DNA of 64,000 nucleotides from Thinopyrum elongatum (lineage: Eukaryota > Streptophyta > Magnoliopsida > Poales > Poaceae), in contig CM022298.1 in the NCBI GenBank assembly GCA_011799875.1, forward strand, positions 496,785,180-496,849,179. Reading direction: 5' to 3'. Position 1 is the stretch's first letter. Each line of letters opens with the position of its first letter. Below, one piece after another: positions 10,491 to 21,942 of the stretch. A program made the translations under genes and the position numbers. The notes under the pieces are model-generated. The model searched no databases and was not told the DNA's origin. It saw only the letters and a program-made list of their open reading frames with translations.

Positions 10491-11259
10491 AGATAAACAT
10501 AGACCTGTTGTTGGCATGCCTGTTGTCTCAGTTAAAATAGGAGATCACTGTTATCATGGTTTATGTGACATAGGTGCTAGCGTGAGTGCTATTCCTTTTA
10601 CCTTATATCAAGAAATTATGAATGATATAGCACCAGCTGAAATAGAAGACATAGATGTTACTATTAAACTTGCTAATAGAGACACCATCACACCACTTGG
10701 GATTGTTAGAGATGTTGAAGTCTTTTGTGGGAAAATAAAATACCCTACTGATTTTCTTGTTCTTGGTTCCCCACAAGATGACTTTTTTTCTATTATCTTT
10801 GGTAGACCTTTCTTGAACACTGTTAATGCTAAAATTGATTGTGAGAAACAAATCATCGGTGTTAGTTTTGGTGATGAGACTCATGAGTTTAATTTTTCTA
10901 AGTTTAGTAGAAAACATCATAGGAAAGAATTGCCTATTAAGGATGAAATAATTGGTCTTGCTTCTATTGCTGTGCCTCCTACTGATCCACTAGAACAATA
11001 TTGGCTAGACCATGAATATGATATTCATATGCATGAAAGGAGTGAGATAGACAAAATTTTCTTTGAACAACGACCTTTACTTAAACACAATTTGCCTATT
11101 GAAACTCTAGGAAGTCCTCCTCCACCTAAAGGTGATCCTGTGTTCGAATTAAAACAATTACCAGACACTTTGAAATATGCTTATCTTGATGAGAAAAATA
11201 TATATCCTGTTATTATTAGTGCTAACCTTTCAGAACATGAAGAAGAAAGATTATTGTAG
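10491..11259 (+). pseudogene. Element B aspartic protease
   Basis: The frame is continuous with the gag linker (10063-11259). The active site is CDIGASVSAIPF (about 10567-10602; D-I-G-A-S in place of the usual D-L/T-G-A-S) with the downstream hydrophobic IIFGRPFLNTV. It ends at a TAG (11257-11259) where A and E read on with an AAA-type codon, so protease and RT are no longer in one polyprotein. The domain itself has no internal break. The closest relatives in the window are 2563-3175 and 58093-58626. Confidence 0.85.
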
Positions 11260-12700
11260 GTTCTGAAGAAGCACCGAGCTGCTATTGGATATACTCTTGA
11301 TGATTTAAAGGGCATTAGTCCCACTCTCTGTCAGCATAAAATTAATATGGAACCTGATGCTAAACCCGTTGTGATCACCAACGACGTTTGAATCCCAAAA
11401 TGAAAGAAGTGGTAAGAACTGAAATATTGAAGCTTCTGGAAGTAGGTATAATCTATCATATAGCTGATAGTAGATGGGTAAGCCTCGTTCATTGTGTCCC
11501 TAAGAAGGGAGGTATTACTATTGTTCCTAATGATAAAAATGAACTTATTCCACAAAGAATTGTCACTGGCTACAGAATGGTAATTGATTTTAGAAAATTA
11601 AATAAAGCTACTAGAAAAGATCATTACCCTTTGCCTTTTATTAATCAAATGCTTGAAATACTATCTAATAACACACACTTTTGTTTCCTTGATGGATACT
11701 CTGGTTTTTCTCAAATACCTGTGTCACAACCTGATCAAGAGAAAACCACCTTCACTTGTCCTTTTGGAAGTTATGCTTATAGACGTATACCTTTTGGTTT
11801 ATGTAATGCACCTGCTACTTTTCAAAGATGTATGACTACTATATTCTCTGATTTTTGTGAAAAGATTGTTGAGGTTTTCATGGATGATTTTTTTGTTTAC
11901 GGAACTTCTTTTGATGATTACTTAAGCAACCTTGATCGAGTTTTGCAGAGATGCGAGCAAACTAATCTTGTCTTGAATTGGGAGAAGTGCCACTTTATGG
12001 TTAATGAAGGTATTTTCTTGGGACATAAAATTTCTAAATGAGGTATTGAGGTGGATAAAGCTAAAGTTGATGCAATCGAGAAAATGCCATGTCCTAAAGA
12101 TATCAAAGGTATTCATAGTTTCCTCGGTCATGCTGGTTTCTATAGGAGATTTATTAAAGACTTCTCTGAAATTTCTAGGCCTCTTACAAATCTTTTGCAA
12201 AAGGATGTTCCATTTGTTTTTTATGATGATTGTGTAGAAGCCTTTGAAACACTTAAGAAACCCTTAATTTCTGCACCTATTGTTCAACCACCTGATTGGA
12301 ACTTACCTTTTGAAATTATGTGTGATGCTAGTGACTATGTTGTTGGTGCTGTTCTAGGACAAAGAGTTGATAAGAAGTTAAATGTTATTCATTATACTAG
12401 TAAAACTCTAGACAGTGCTCAATGCAATTATGCTACTACTGAAAAGGAATTCTTAGCAGTTGTGTTTGCTTGTGACAAATTTAGATCTTACATTGTTGAT
12501 TCTAAAGTTACTATTCACACTGATCATGCTGCTACAAAATATCTTATGGAAAAGAAAGATGGTAAACCTAGACTTATTAGGTGGGTTCTTTTGCTACAAG
12601 AATTTGACCTACATATCACTGATAGAAAAGGAGCTGAGAAACCTGTTGCTGATAACTTGTCTAGGTTAGAAAATATTCTTGATGACCCACAACCTATTAA
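11260..12700 (+). pseudogene. Element B reverse transcriptase and RNase H (broken)
   Basis: After the TAG at 11257 the RT linker continues to a lost base near 11375. RT is then open from 11388 to a TGA at 12039-12041. Visible motifs are VPKKGGITIVPND, the FRKLNKATRKDHYPLPF block, FLDGYSGFSQIPVSQ, the variant box IPFGLCNAPATFQ and the catalytic FMDD. Element A has CGA where B has the TGA, so this stop is a CpG-type C-to-T change. RNase H follows in the same frame (12051 on): [32 protein letters not shown], and a tail [16 protein letters not shown]. It would copy the RNA genome into DNA but is broken. Confidence 0.88.
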
Positions 12701-14047
12701 TGATAGTTTTCCTGATGAACAATTAGCTGCAATAAATGTTTCTCATAACTCTCCCTGGTATGCTGACTATGCTAATTACATTGTTGATAAATACTTACCA
12801 CCTAGTTTCACATACCAACAAAAGAAAAAATTATTCTATGATTTAAGACATTACTTTTGGGATGACCCACATCTGTATAAAGAAGGAGTAGATGGTATTA
12901 TTAGACGTTGTGTACCTGAGCATGAACAGGGACAAATCCTACGAAAATGTCACTCTGAAGCTTATGGGGGGCATCATGCGGGAGATAGAACTGCTCACAA
13001 GGTACTGCAATCTAGTTTTTATTGGCCTACTCTCTTCAAGGATGCCCGTAAGTTTGTTTTATCTTGTGATGAATGTCAAAGAATTGGTAATATTGGTAAG
13101 CGTCAGGCACTTGCTGTTGAACCATTTGATGTTTGGGGATTTGATTACATGGGACCTTTTCCTTCCTCTAATGGGTATACTCATATTTTGGTTGCTGTTG
13201 ATTATGTTACTAAGTGGGTAGAAGCTATTCCGACTAGTAGCGCTGATCACAACACCTCTATCAAAATGCTTAAGAAGTTATTTTCCCAAGTTTTGGAGTC
13301 CCTAGATATTTAATGACTGATGGTGGTTCACCTTTTATTCATGGTGCTTTCCGTAAAATGCTTGCTAAGTATGATGTTAACCATAGAAATGCATCACCCT
13401 ATCATCCTCAGTCTAGTGGTCAAGTTGTACTTAGCAATAGAGAAATAAAGTTAATATTACAAAAAACTGTCAATAGGTCCAGGAAGAATTGGTCTAAGAA
13501 ATTAGATGATGCACTTTGGGCTTACAGAACAGCATATAAAAATCCTATGGGTATGTCTCCTTATAAAATGGTCTATGGAAAAGCTTGTCATTTGCCTCTT
13601 GAGTTAGAACATAAAGCATATTGGGCAATTAAAGAACTCAACTATGATTTCAAACTTGCTGGTGAAAAGAGGTTATTTGATATTAGCTCAATAGATGAAT
13701 GGACAACCCAAGCCTATGAAAATGCCAAGTTATTTAAAGAAAAAGTTAAAAGATGGCATGACAAAAGAATCCAAAAGCGTGAGTTCAAAGTTGGAGAATA
13801 TGTTCTTTTGTACAACTCTCGTTTCAGATTCTTTGTAGGAAAACTCCTCTCCAAATGGGAAGGACCCTATGTTATCGAGGAGGTTTATCGATCTGGAGCC
13901 GTCAAAATAAATATTGCCGAAGGTACCAACCCAAAGGTTGTCAACGAGCAAAGAATAAAACATTATATCTCTGGTACGCCCATTAATGTTGAAAGCAATA
14001 TTATCCAAACTATGACACCAGAAGAACACATAAAGGAAACCTTCTGA
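12701..14047 (+). pseudogene. Element B integrase with lost catalytic Glu (broken)
   Basis: The HHCC zinc-binding region is complete ([12 protein letters not shown], then CDECQRIGN). The core begins [20 protein letters not shown] base missing near 13288 shifts the frame, and the core resumes at 13313 with MTDGGSPFIHG. At the third catalytic position B reads SGQVVLSNREIK (13420-13455), where A and E have Glu in SGQVELSN and SGQLELSN, so the D,D,E triad is incomplete. The C-terminal domain ([36 protein letters not shown]) is intact to the stop at 14045-14047. Confidence 0.88.
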
Positions 14048-14180
14048 AACACTCCAGAATCATGAAAAAGAGGAGGTACGTGATACGATAAGTAAACGGA
14101 CTCCAAAAAATCCGCAAAAATATTTTCTGTCAGTTTTAGAATATATCAAAAATTTGGAAAATAAGAAACAACCAGGAAGG

Positions 14181-14320
14181 CACCCCTGATGGGCACAAGA
14201 TACCAGGGCGCGCCTGGCTTGCCAAGCGCGCCCAGGTGGGTTATGCCCACCTCGGGTACCTTCTGGACTCTATTTTTCTTCCGTTTGCTTGTTTCCCAAG
14301 ATAAAAAAAACCTTTATATA
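14181..14320 (+). promoter_or_regulatory. Element B internal promoter before the 3' ORF
   Basis: A GC-rich inverted-repeat block (14181-14255; CAGGGCGCGCCTGG against AGCGCGCCCAGGTGGG) is followed by TTTATATA (14313-14320) and the 3' ORF start 90 bases later. The order and spacing copy the LTR promoter of the same element. Confidence 0.55.
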
Positions 14321-14409
14321 CCCGCCGAACCTATTGACCACCGTATCGCAGAGAAATCTTCTGTTTCTTTTTCCTGTTGTTTTCTGTCAGATCTGTTAAG
14401 CCAGGCATC

Positions 14410-15081
14410 ATGTCTTTTCCCTCCTCCAACCATGAAGAAGGTGATGTTTGGTTGCTACAAGGGGAGCTAAGGAGAGAGGGAGTTGAGGAGGTTGCCATGG
14501 AGGAAGATGAAGGGAGTTCCCTTGGGGTTCACCCTCCGGCTTCCGAGAGAGGCACTCTGGCTGGCATCTCCACTCGTCCTAACCCTCATCAAGCCATGAG
14601 ATCATCAAACAATCAAGAAAGCTCTGAAGTGCATGAAGAACTCCCACCAAGGAGGCCTTTACACAGGTTACATCGTAACAATTTTCACAATTTGATTCAC
14701 AATTATGGGTTCGAAAATACTCCTTGTATGCACATACCATCCAATTGGGACATATCTCGTCCAAGAGAAAGTGATGCAGGAACAAACTCTCGGGGCCCAG
14801 AGAATAAACACATTATGGCTGAAGTGGAGAAAAATACTGAATTACTTCATCAAGCCCTTCGAGAGATTCAAGACTTGAAGGGGCTACTCATGAGTATACT
14901 GGGGAACATGACTTCATCAACACCACATCCTTCTTCATCACCAAAGGAAAATTTAGTATCGGGTATGGGCACTCCCCTTGGCTTGTGCCAAGCTTGCGGG
15001 AGGTGCCCCGGTATCGTATCACCCCCACTATCTTTTGCCTTTACTTATCTTAATTCGATCCTTAGTTATCATTTGCTTTAG
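14410..15081 (+). CDS. Element B 3' ORF, coiled-coil protein of unknown function
   Basis: This is an open 223-codon frame starting MSFPSSNHEEGDVWLL. The upstream in-frame codons back to 14377 are treated as untranslated. The N-terminal segment resembles the E copy (MSSPSSTNVEEDAWLL). Residues about 135-165 (AEVEKNTELLHQALREIQDL) are heptad-like and probably a coiled coil; a Ser/Pro-rich stretch follows. The last about 45 codons cover the hairpin that lies outside the ORF in A, so the natural stop may have been lost. There is no signal peptide and no transmembrane span. The function is unknown. Confidence 0.5.
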   Translation: MSFPSSNHEEGDVWLLQGELRREGVEEVAMEEDEGSSLGVHPPASERGTLAGISTRPNPHQAMRSSNNQESSEVHEELPPRRPLHRLHRNNFHNLIHNYGFENTPCMHIPSNWDISRPRESDAGTNSRGPENKHIMAEVEKNTELLHQALREIQDLKGLLMSILGNMTSSTPHPSSSPKENLVSGMGTPLGLCQACGRCPGIVSPPLSFAFTYLNSILSYHLL

Positions 15082-16543
15082 ATGAATAAAAGTTTAGTTT
15101 GATCCTTTCTTTTCGAGTGTTTGCTTAGTGATCTATCCTTGTAATCGTGTGCAAGATATATAATAAAGAGTAGTCTGAGTTATGTTTCTTTACTTTTCAT
15201 GTTCAATAAAAAGAAAGGAAATAAATGAAAAAGATCATATGCTAACCTTATGGTAAGTAATAACATCACATAAGCAAGAGTATAAGTAGAAAATTTTATT
15301 GGAGATTTAAAAACATAGCATTGGTCAATGATGCAATTCATGAAAGAATTAATAAGGGAAGAGAAGATTCACATATAAATACACTATCTTGGACATATTT
15401 TGTGATTGTGAGCCCCCATCAAAATATTGTATGCCAAAATTGTTGATGTTGGACAAGGAAGACAACGTAATGATTTATGTTTGTTCATATTCACATAGAA
15501 GTTATATTGTCATAGATCCTTTAAGATGTGGTGCTTACCCCCCATCTTTGCTAGCCAAAAATTCCGCACCAAGTAGAGATACTACTTGTGCATCCAAAAC
15601 CCTTAAACCCAAATCTTGTTTTGAGAGTCCACCATACCTACCTATGGATTGAGCAAGATCCTTCAAGTAAGTTGTCATCGGTGCAAAAAGGCAATAAAAA
15701 TTGCTTCTAAAAGTGTTAGATCATTTAGTGTAAGAGAAAATTGAGCGTTGTACGAACTTATGATGGCAAAGAATAAAAGTGACAGACTGCATAATAAAGG
15801 TTGCTATCATAAGGGGCAATATAACGTGACGTTCTTTTGCACTAAGAGATTGAGCATAAAAACAAATTAGCGCATGGCAACCTATGCTTCCCTCTGCGAA
15901 GGGCCTATCTTTTACTTTTATGCATTTACTTTTATGAAGAGTCAAAGTTTTTCTCTCTATTCCTTTTTATTTTCTCTTTTGGCAAGCATCATGTGGTGAG
16001 GAAAGATCTAGGCACATATATCCAGTTGAATATGAGTAGCATGAGTTATTATTGTTGACATCACCCTTGAGGTGAATACGTTGGGTGGCAAAAACTATAA
16101 GCCCCTATCTTTCTATGTGACCGGTTGAAACTTTTTGCTCATGTGTATGCGGTGAGTGTTAGCAATCATAGAAGACTATATGATGGTTGAGTATGTGGAC
16201 TTACCAAAAAGGCTCCGATACGTGAGCCTTCCTGAAAAGATGATGAATTGTAGTTGCAAAGTTGACTGAGAACATAGTTTGTTGGTTTTCAATAGAGTTT
16301 ATGCTTTATACTTCGATGTTGTGATGAATTGTTACTTGTTCATGAGAAGTCTATGATAGAAGTTATATGATAAAAGTTCTATAATAAAGTTTTATGTTAA
16401 AGTTTGTTGCTATTATAATAATATACATGATGCTTCTATGTCCGTATTTTGTTTTTATCGACACCTCTCTCTCTAAGCATGTGGACATGTTTTTCAATTT
16501 CAGTTTTCGCTTGAGGACAAGCGAGGTCTAAGTTTGGGGGAGT
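14972..16543 (+). other. Element B 3' noncoding region with hairpin and polypurine tract
   Basis: The hairpin (14972-15003; CTCCCCTTGGC, loop TTGT, GCCAAGCTTGCGGGAG) overlaps the end of the 3' ORF. The rest is AT-rich without credible genes; small frames at 15389-15652 and 15721-15945 are not supported. It ends with GAGGACAAGCGAGG and the polypurine tract AGTTTGGGGGAGT (16531-16543), which primes plus-strand DNA synthesis. Confidence 0.8.
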
Positions 16544-18062
16544 TGATACGTCCATTTTGCATCATGTTTTCCTACTGTTATTTATATTTCTTTTATGGAT
16601 AATAATGCTTTTTGGAGTAATTCTAATGCCTTTTCTCTCATAATATGCAAGGTTCACACAAAGAGGGAGAATACCGGCAGCTGGAATTATGGACCTGAAA
16701 AGGCTACGTCAGGCTACCTATTCTGCGCAACTCCAAATGAGCTGAAACTTCACGGAGAATTTTTATCGAATATATAAGAATTATTGGAGCCAATAAGTAC
16801 CAGAGGGGGCCCACCAGGTGGGCACAACCCACCTGGGCGCACCAGAGCCCCCAGGCGCGCCTGGTGGGTTGTGCTCCCCTCGGCCCACCTCCGGTGCCCA
16901 TCTTCTGGTATATAAGTCATTTTGACCTAGAAAAAAAATAAGGAGAGGACTTTCGGGACAAAGCGCCGCCGTCTCAAGGCGGAACTTGGGCAGGAGCACT
17001 TTTGCCCTCCGGCGGAGCGATTATGCCGGGGGAACTTCCCTCCTAGAGGGGAAAATCATCGTCATCATCATCACCAACAACTCTCCCATCTTGGGGAGGG
17101 CAATCTCCATCAACATCTTCAACATCACCATCTCCTCTCAAACCCTAGTTCATCTCTTGTGTTCAATCTTTGTATCGGAACCTTAGATTGGTGCTTGTGG
17201 GTGACTAGTAGTGTTGATTACATCTTGTAGTTGATTGCTATATGGTTTATTCGGTGGAAGATTATATGTTCAGATCCATTATGCTATTTAATACCCCTCT
17301 AATCTTGAGCATGATTATCATTTGTGAGTAGTTACTTTTGTTCTTGAGGTCATGGGAGAAATCTTGTTGCAAGTAATCATGTGAACTTGATATGTGTTCG
17401 ATATTTTGATGGTATGTATGTTGTGATTCCCTTAGTGGTGTCGTGTGAACGTCGACTACATGGCACTTCACCATATTTGGGCCTATGGGAATGCATTGTA
17501 GAGTAGTTATTAGATGATGGGTTGTGAGAGTGACAGAAGCTTAAACCCTAATTTATGCGCTATTCCGTAAGGGACTGATTTGGATCCAAAAGTTTAATGC
17601 TATGGTTAGATTTATTCTTAATACTTTTCTCATAGTTGTGGATGCTTGCGAGGGGGTTAATCATAAGTAGGAGGTTTGTTCAAGTAAGAATAGCACCTAA
17701 GCACCGGTCCGCCCACATATCAAATTATCAAAGTAGCGAACACGAATCAAACCAACATGATGAAAGTGACTAGATGAAATTCCCGTGTACCCTCAAGAAC
17801 GCTTTGCTTATCATAAGAGACCGTTTTGGCCTGTCCTTTGCCTCAAAAGGATTGGGCTACCTTGCCGCACTTTTGTTACCGTTACCGTTACTTGCTTGTT
17901 ACAAACTACCTTGCTATCAAACTACTCGTTACTTATAATTTTAGTGCTTGCAGAGAATACCTTGCTGAAAACTACTTGTCATTTCCTTCTGCTCCTCGTT
18001 GGGTTCGACACTCTTACTTATCAAAAGGACTACGATTGATCCCCTATACTTGTGGGTCATCA
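16544..18062 (+). repeat. Element B 3' LTR
   Basis: 1519 bases, colinear with the 5' LTR. It has its own GC-rich block (16801-16883) and TATATAA (16909-16915). It ends GTGGGTCATCA and is followed by the target repeat GTTGT. Confidence 0.95.
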
Positions 18063-18910
18063 GTTGTCATCGGTGCAATAAGGCAATAAAAATTGCTTCT
18101 AAATTTGTTTGATCATTTAGTGTAAGAGAAATTAAGCGTTGTACGAACTTGTGATGGCAAAGTAATAAAAGCGACGGACTGCATAATAAAGGTTGCTATC
18201 ATAAGGGGCAATATAACGTGACATTCTTTTGCATTAAGAGATTGTGCATACAAAACCAAAAAGCGCATGACAACCTCTGCTTCCCTCTGCGAAGCGCCTA
18301 TCTTTTACTTTTATGTCTTTACTTTTTATGCAACAGTCAAAGTATTCTTCTCTATTCTTTTTATTTTTGTCTTTGGCAAGCATCATGTGGTGGGGAAAGA
18401 TCTAGGCACATATACCCAGTTGGATATGAGTGAGCATGAGTTATTATTGTTGACATCACCCTTGAGGTGAATAAGTTGGGAGGCGAAACTATAAGCCCCT
18501 ATCTTTCTATGTGTCCGGTTGAAACTTTTTGCTCATATGTACACCGTGAGTGTTAGCAATCATAGAAGATTAAATCATGGTTGAGTATGTGGATTTGCCA
18601 AAAGGCTCCGATATGTGACCCTTCCTGAAAATATGATGAATTATAGTTGTAAAGTTGACTGAGAACATAGTTTGTTGGTTTTCAATAAAGTTTATGCTTT
18701 TTTACTTCAATGTTGTGATGGATTGTTACTTGTTCATGAGAAGTTATATGATAGAGCTTCATAATTAAGTTTGTTGCTGTTATAATAATAAGCATGATGC
18801 TACTATGTCCGTATTTTGTTTTTAATGACACCTCTCTCTCTAAACATGTGGACATGATTTTTTATATCGGCTTTCGCTTGAGGACAAGCGAGGTCTAAGC
18901 TTGGGGGAGT
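18063..18910 (+). other. Element A 3' noncoding region, second part, with polypurine tract
   Basis: It begins with the GTTGT target copy (18063-18067) and continues exactly where 7736 stops, matching B 15673-16543. The polypurine tract is AAGCTTGGGGGAGT (18897-18910). No gene is seen. Confidence 0.9.
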
Positions 18911-19822
18911 TGATACGTCCATTTTGCATCATGTTTTCCTACAATCATTTATATTGTTTTTATGCATAACAATACTTTATGGAGTAATTCTAATGCCTTT
19001 TCTCTCATAATATGCAAGGTTTACACAAAGAGGGAGAATACCGGCAGCTGGAATTCTGACCTGAAAAAGCTACGTCAGAGATACCTATTCTGCACATCTC
19101 CAAATGAGCTGAAATTTTATGAAGAATTATTTTGGAATATTTAAAAAATACTAGAGAAAAGAACCACTAGAGGGGGCCACCTGGTGCCCAAAAGACACCA
19201 GGGCACGCCAGGCCCCCTAGGCGCGCCCTGGTGGATGGTGGGCAGCCCAGCCCACCTTCGGTGCCCATATTCTGCTATATTAGATATTTTGACCTAGAAA
19301 AAATAAGGAGAGGACTTACGGAACGGAGCGCGGCTGTCTCGAGGCAGAACTTGGGCAGGAGCACTTTTGCCCTCCGGTGGAGCGATTCCGCCGGGGGAAC
19401 TTCCCTCACGGAGGGGGAAATCGAAGCCATCGTCATCACCAACAACCCTCTCATCTTTGGGAGGGAAATCTCCATCAATATCTTCAACAACACCATCTCA
19501 TCTCAAACCCTAGTTCATCTCTTGTGTTCAATCTTTGTACCGGAACCTCAAATTGGTACCTGTGGGTGACTAGTAGTGTTGATTACATCTTGTAGTTGAT
19601 TACTATATGGTTTATTTGGTGGAAGATTATATGTTCAGATCCATTATGCTATTTAATATCCCTCTAATCTTGAGCATGAATATCATTTGTGAGTTATTAC
19701 CTTTGTTCTTGAGGCCACGGGAGATGTCATGTTGCAAGTAATCATGTGAATTTGATATGTGTTTGATATTTTGATAATATGTATCTTGAGATTGCCTTAG
19801 TGATGTTATGTGAACGTCGACT
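18911..19822 (+). repeat. Element A 3' LTR, left portion
   Basis: The first 912 bases of the LTR, starting TGATACGTCCATTTTGCATC, include the GC-rich block (19171-19248) and a weak CTATATTA box (19275-19282). It ends at the target bases ACT (19820-19822), where the CACTA element is inserted. Confidence 0.92.
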
Positions 19823-19839
19823 CACTACTAGGGAAAACC

Positions 19840-20412
19840 TTATACACAGAGGTATAGCAGCAGCGCTGGTCAAAACTAAGCACCACTGCTACTTAGTAGT
19901 AGCGCTCGTCACAAAAGCATGATACAACTATAGTTATAGCAGTAGCGCCTCTGCGCAAAAACGCGCTACTACTATAATTCCCACACTATTGCCGGTAGGC
20001 TAGGAATAGTAGTAGCGAGCCTGTGTGAAACACGCTATTGCTAAGTGCGTTGTAGCAGCGCGTTTCTATGTAGAGCGCTACTGCTAAGAAAAAGAAAATA
20101 AATAGAAAAGTTAATAGAAAAATAAATGAAAATGAAAGAAATAGAAAAAGGAGAAATGAAAAAAAAGAAAAACAAAAGAAAAAGAAAAATAGAGGAGAAA
20201 GGCATAGCAGTAGCGCTTGTTCTCACAAAGCGCTATAGCTACTTTAGCAGTAGCGCTTTTCTGGTCGCGCGCTATAGCTAAGTTCCTTAGATAAAAGGAA
20301 AAGAAAAAGGAAAATAAATAGCTGCTTCCAGTAGCAGTAGCGCGTTTTAGTGGAAAGCGCTATAGCTACCTTAGCTATAGTGCGTTTTCCTTGCCAGCGC
20401 TACTGCTTGTTT
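19840..20412. repeat. CACTA left subterminal repeats
   Basis: Many direct and inverted copies of TAGCAGTAGCGC and variants (AGCGCTACTGCTA) occur every 30-60 bases, interrupted by an A/G-rich low-complexity run (20083-20200). In En/Spm-like transposons such subterminal arrays bind the transposon protein. The matching array is at 22826-23056. Confidence 0.85.
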
Positions 20413-20423
20413 GACTTAACCAC

Positions 20424-20725
20424 ATGCGCGGGCTCAAAATTTTGCTAAGTCCTTTTCCCCCTCTCCCCTTCTCCTTCCACCCTAGCCCGCCGTCGATCTG
20501 TCGCCACCGTCGATCGCCCCTGCGCCCGAGCCGCGCGCCCCCGGAGCCACACCCTGTCCGCTCCTCGCCACCCCTGCTCCCTCGTCGCCCCTGCCTCCGT
20601 CGCCGTCACCGGAGCCGCGCGCCCCCGGAGCCAGCTCGTCCGCTCCTCGCCGCCACTGCCTCCCTCGACGCCCCTGCCTCCACGCAACCGTTCCCCCGAG
20701 CCACCCTCAACGCCCTCCTCTTTGT
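20424..20725 (+). other. CACTA GC-rich exon-like segment
   Basis: A C-rich stretch encodes a Pro/Arg/Ser-rich frame (20424-20747) and ends at a donor-like TTT-GTAAGCC at about 20722. A possible acceptor TTTGTTGTTTGCAG ends at 21666, so the intervening 0.95 kb may be a first intron. This looks like an untranslated first exon of the transposon gene rather than a protein-coding one. Confidence 0.4.
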
Positions 20726-21665
20726 AAGCCCCACCCCTCCTCTCTAGGTTAATTAACTTAGGTGAATTTAGTTATGAACCCTAGGAATTAGCAGTAGTGG
20801 TACTAGTAGATGTTAATTAGATTAACTTAGGTTAATTAGGTTAGGGCAGTAGAGCAGCAGCATATAACATGACCCTAGGAATTAACTTAGGTTAATTAGG
20901 TTAGGGCAGTAGTGGTCCTAGTAGATGTTAATTAGATGTTTTTTAGTTAGGGAAGTAGGGTTTTACTAGGTTAATTAGGTGAAGTTAAATGAATGACCTA
21001 AATGAATGAAATTAGTAGTTAACTGAATTTTTAGAAAAAATTTGTATATGCTTAAGTACTTAACTAAATATTATTTTTAGGACAAACTTGTATATGCTTA
21101 AGTAGTTAACTAAATATATTATAGGGTTGTATATATAGTTGCTTAAGTACTTATATAGTTGTTCTGCACCCAATGTATGCTTAAGTAGTTGTATAATTCC
21201 TAGGGTTCATCAATGGGTGCTTAAGTAGTTGTAGATGCTTAAGTAGCTAGCTAGGGTTCATCTAATTAGTTAGTACTTGTAGATGCTTAAGTACTAGGGC
21301 AGTAGGGTTTAACTAGATGTTAATTAGGGCAGTAGGGTTTATTTTAGAGAAAAAATTCAGTATAAAAATATAAATTTCTATCAGTGCTGCAAGTGTACTA
21401 GGTTCCTAATTTTTACTGATTTTTTATTATGATAGAAATTTAGGACATAATTTGAATTGAGTTCTAGGGTTCATAATTTGAAATTTGTGTAGATTTTCTT
21501 GAAGTGTCAAACATTGAAGTGGTCATGATATATGCAAATTCCTCAATTGTGTTTGCTCATGTTTATCTACTGTTGTAGTTGCTCATGTACATGTTCTTAA
21601 GTGGTCCTGTTATATGCAACATTGAAGTGGTTCGATTGTGCCCAAGTGGCCTTTTGTTGTTTGCA
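20726..21665. repeat. CACTA AT-rich interior with short imperfect repeats
   Basis: The words TTAATTAGGTTAGGGCAGTAG (about 20825 and 20895) and TGCTTAAGTAGTT-type units (about 21050-21290, roughly eight times) recur. There is no coding frame of note. It may be intron. Confidence 0.5.
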
Positions 21666-21681
21666 GGGAATGATTCCGAGT

Positions 21682-21877
21682 GGCCTATGTTTTGCCGGAA
21701 TGTTGATTCATTTCCGTTCCGACAAATTTCAGGTGCTCGATTTGTCCACTTTTTAGCAAAGGTCATACCAAAATTTTCCGTGAATTTCGGCATGACTTGT
21801 GCTACAAACTAGGACATATCGAGTGCCCGGGATTTGCCGCACTGGGAATGAATCAACGTTCTAGCAAAACATAGGCC
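21682..21877. repeat. Near-perfect 196-bp palindrome inside the CACTA element
   Basis: The left arm begins GGCCTATGTTTTGC (21682) and the right arm ends GCAAAACATAGGCC (21877). Pairing continues through GTTGATTCATT, TGCTCGAT and TCATACCAAAATT to the centre near 21779, with a few mismatches. Transcribed from either side it would fold into one long hairpin of about 98 base pairs. Short open frames on both strands here (21563-21812) are mirror images of the palindrome, not genes. Confidence 0.8.
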
Positions 21878-21942
21878 TTTTTTATGTCATTATCCGTTTT
21901 ATTAGGTCTAGAATTAATTGACTAGATTTAATCGTAGGAAAT

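Larger units (their letters stand above)
7737..18062 (+). mobile_element. Complete Athila-type retrotransposon B nested in element A
   Basis: B is full length at 10326 bases: 5' LTR 7737-9252, tRNA-Asp primer site 9264-9281, gag from 9359, protease, RT, RNase H, integrase to 14047, internal promoter, 3' ORF 14410-15081, polypurine tract 16531-16543 and 3' LTR 16544-18062, flanked by the direct repeat GTTGT. By hand count the two LTRs differ at roughly 65-70 of about 1518 positions (about 95-96% identical). With the commonly used grass LTR rate of 1.3e-8 substitutions per site per year this suggests an insertion roughly 1.5-2 million years ago. The coding region has several frameshifts and stops, so the copy is dead. 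It landed in a member of its own family. Confidence 0.95.

Noticed and set aside
19840..20412. CRISPR-like array of AGCAGTAGCGC repeats
   Set aside because: The repeats are short, occur in both orientations, have irregular spacing and lie next to CACTA termini. They are subterminal repeats.
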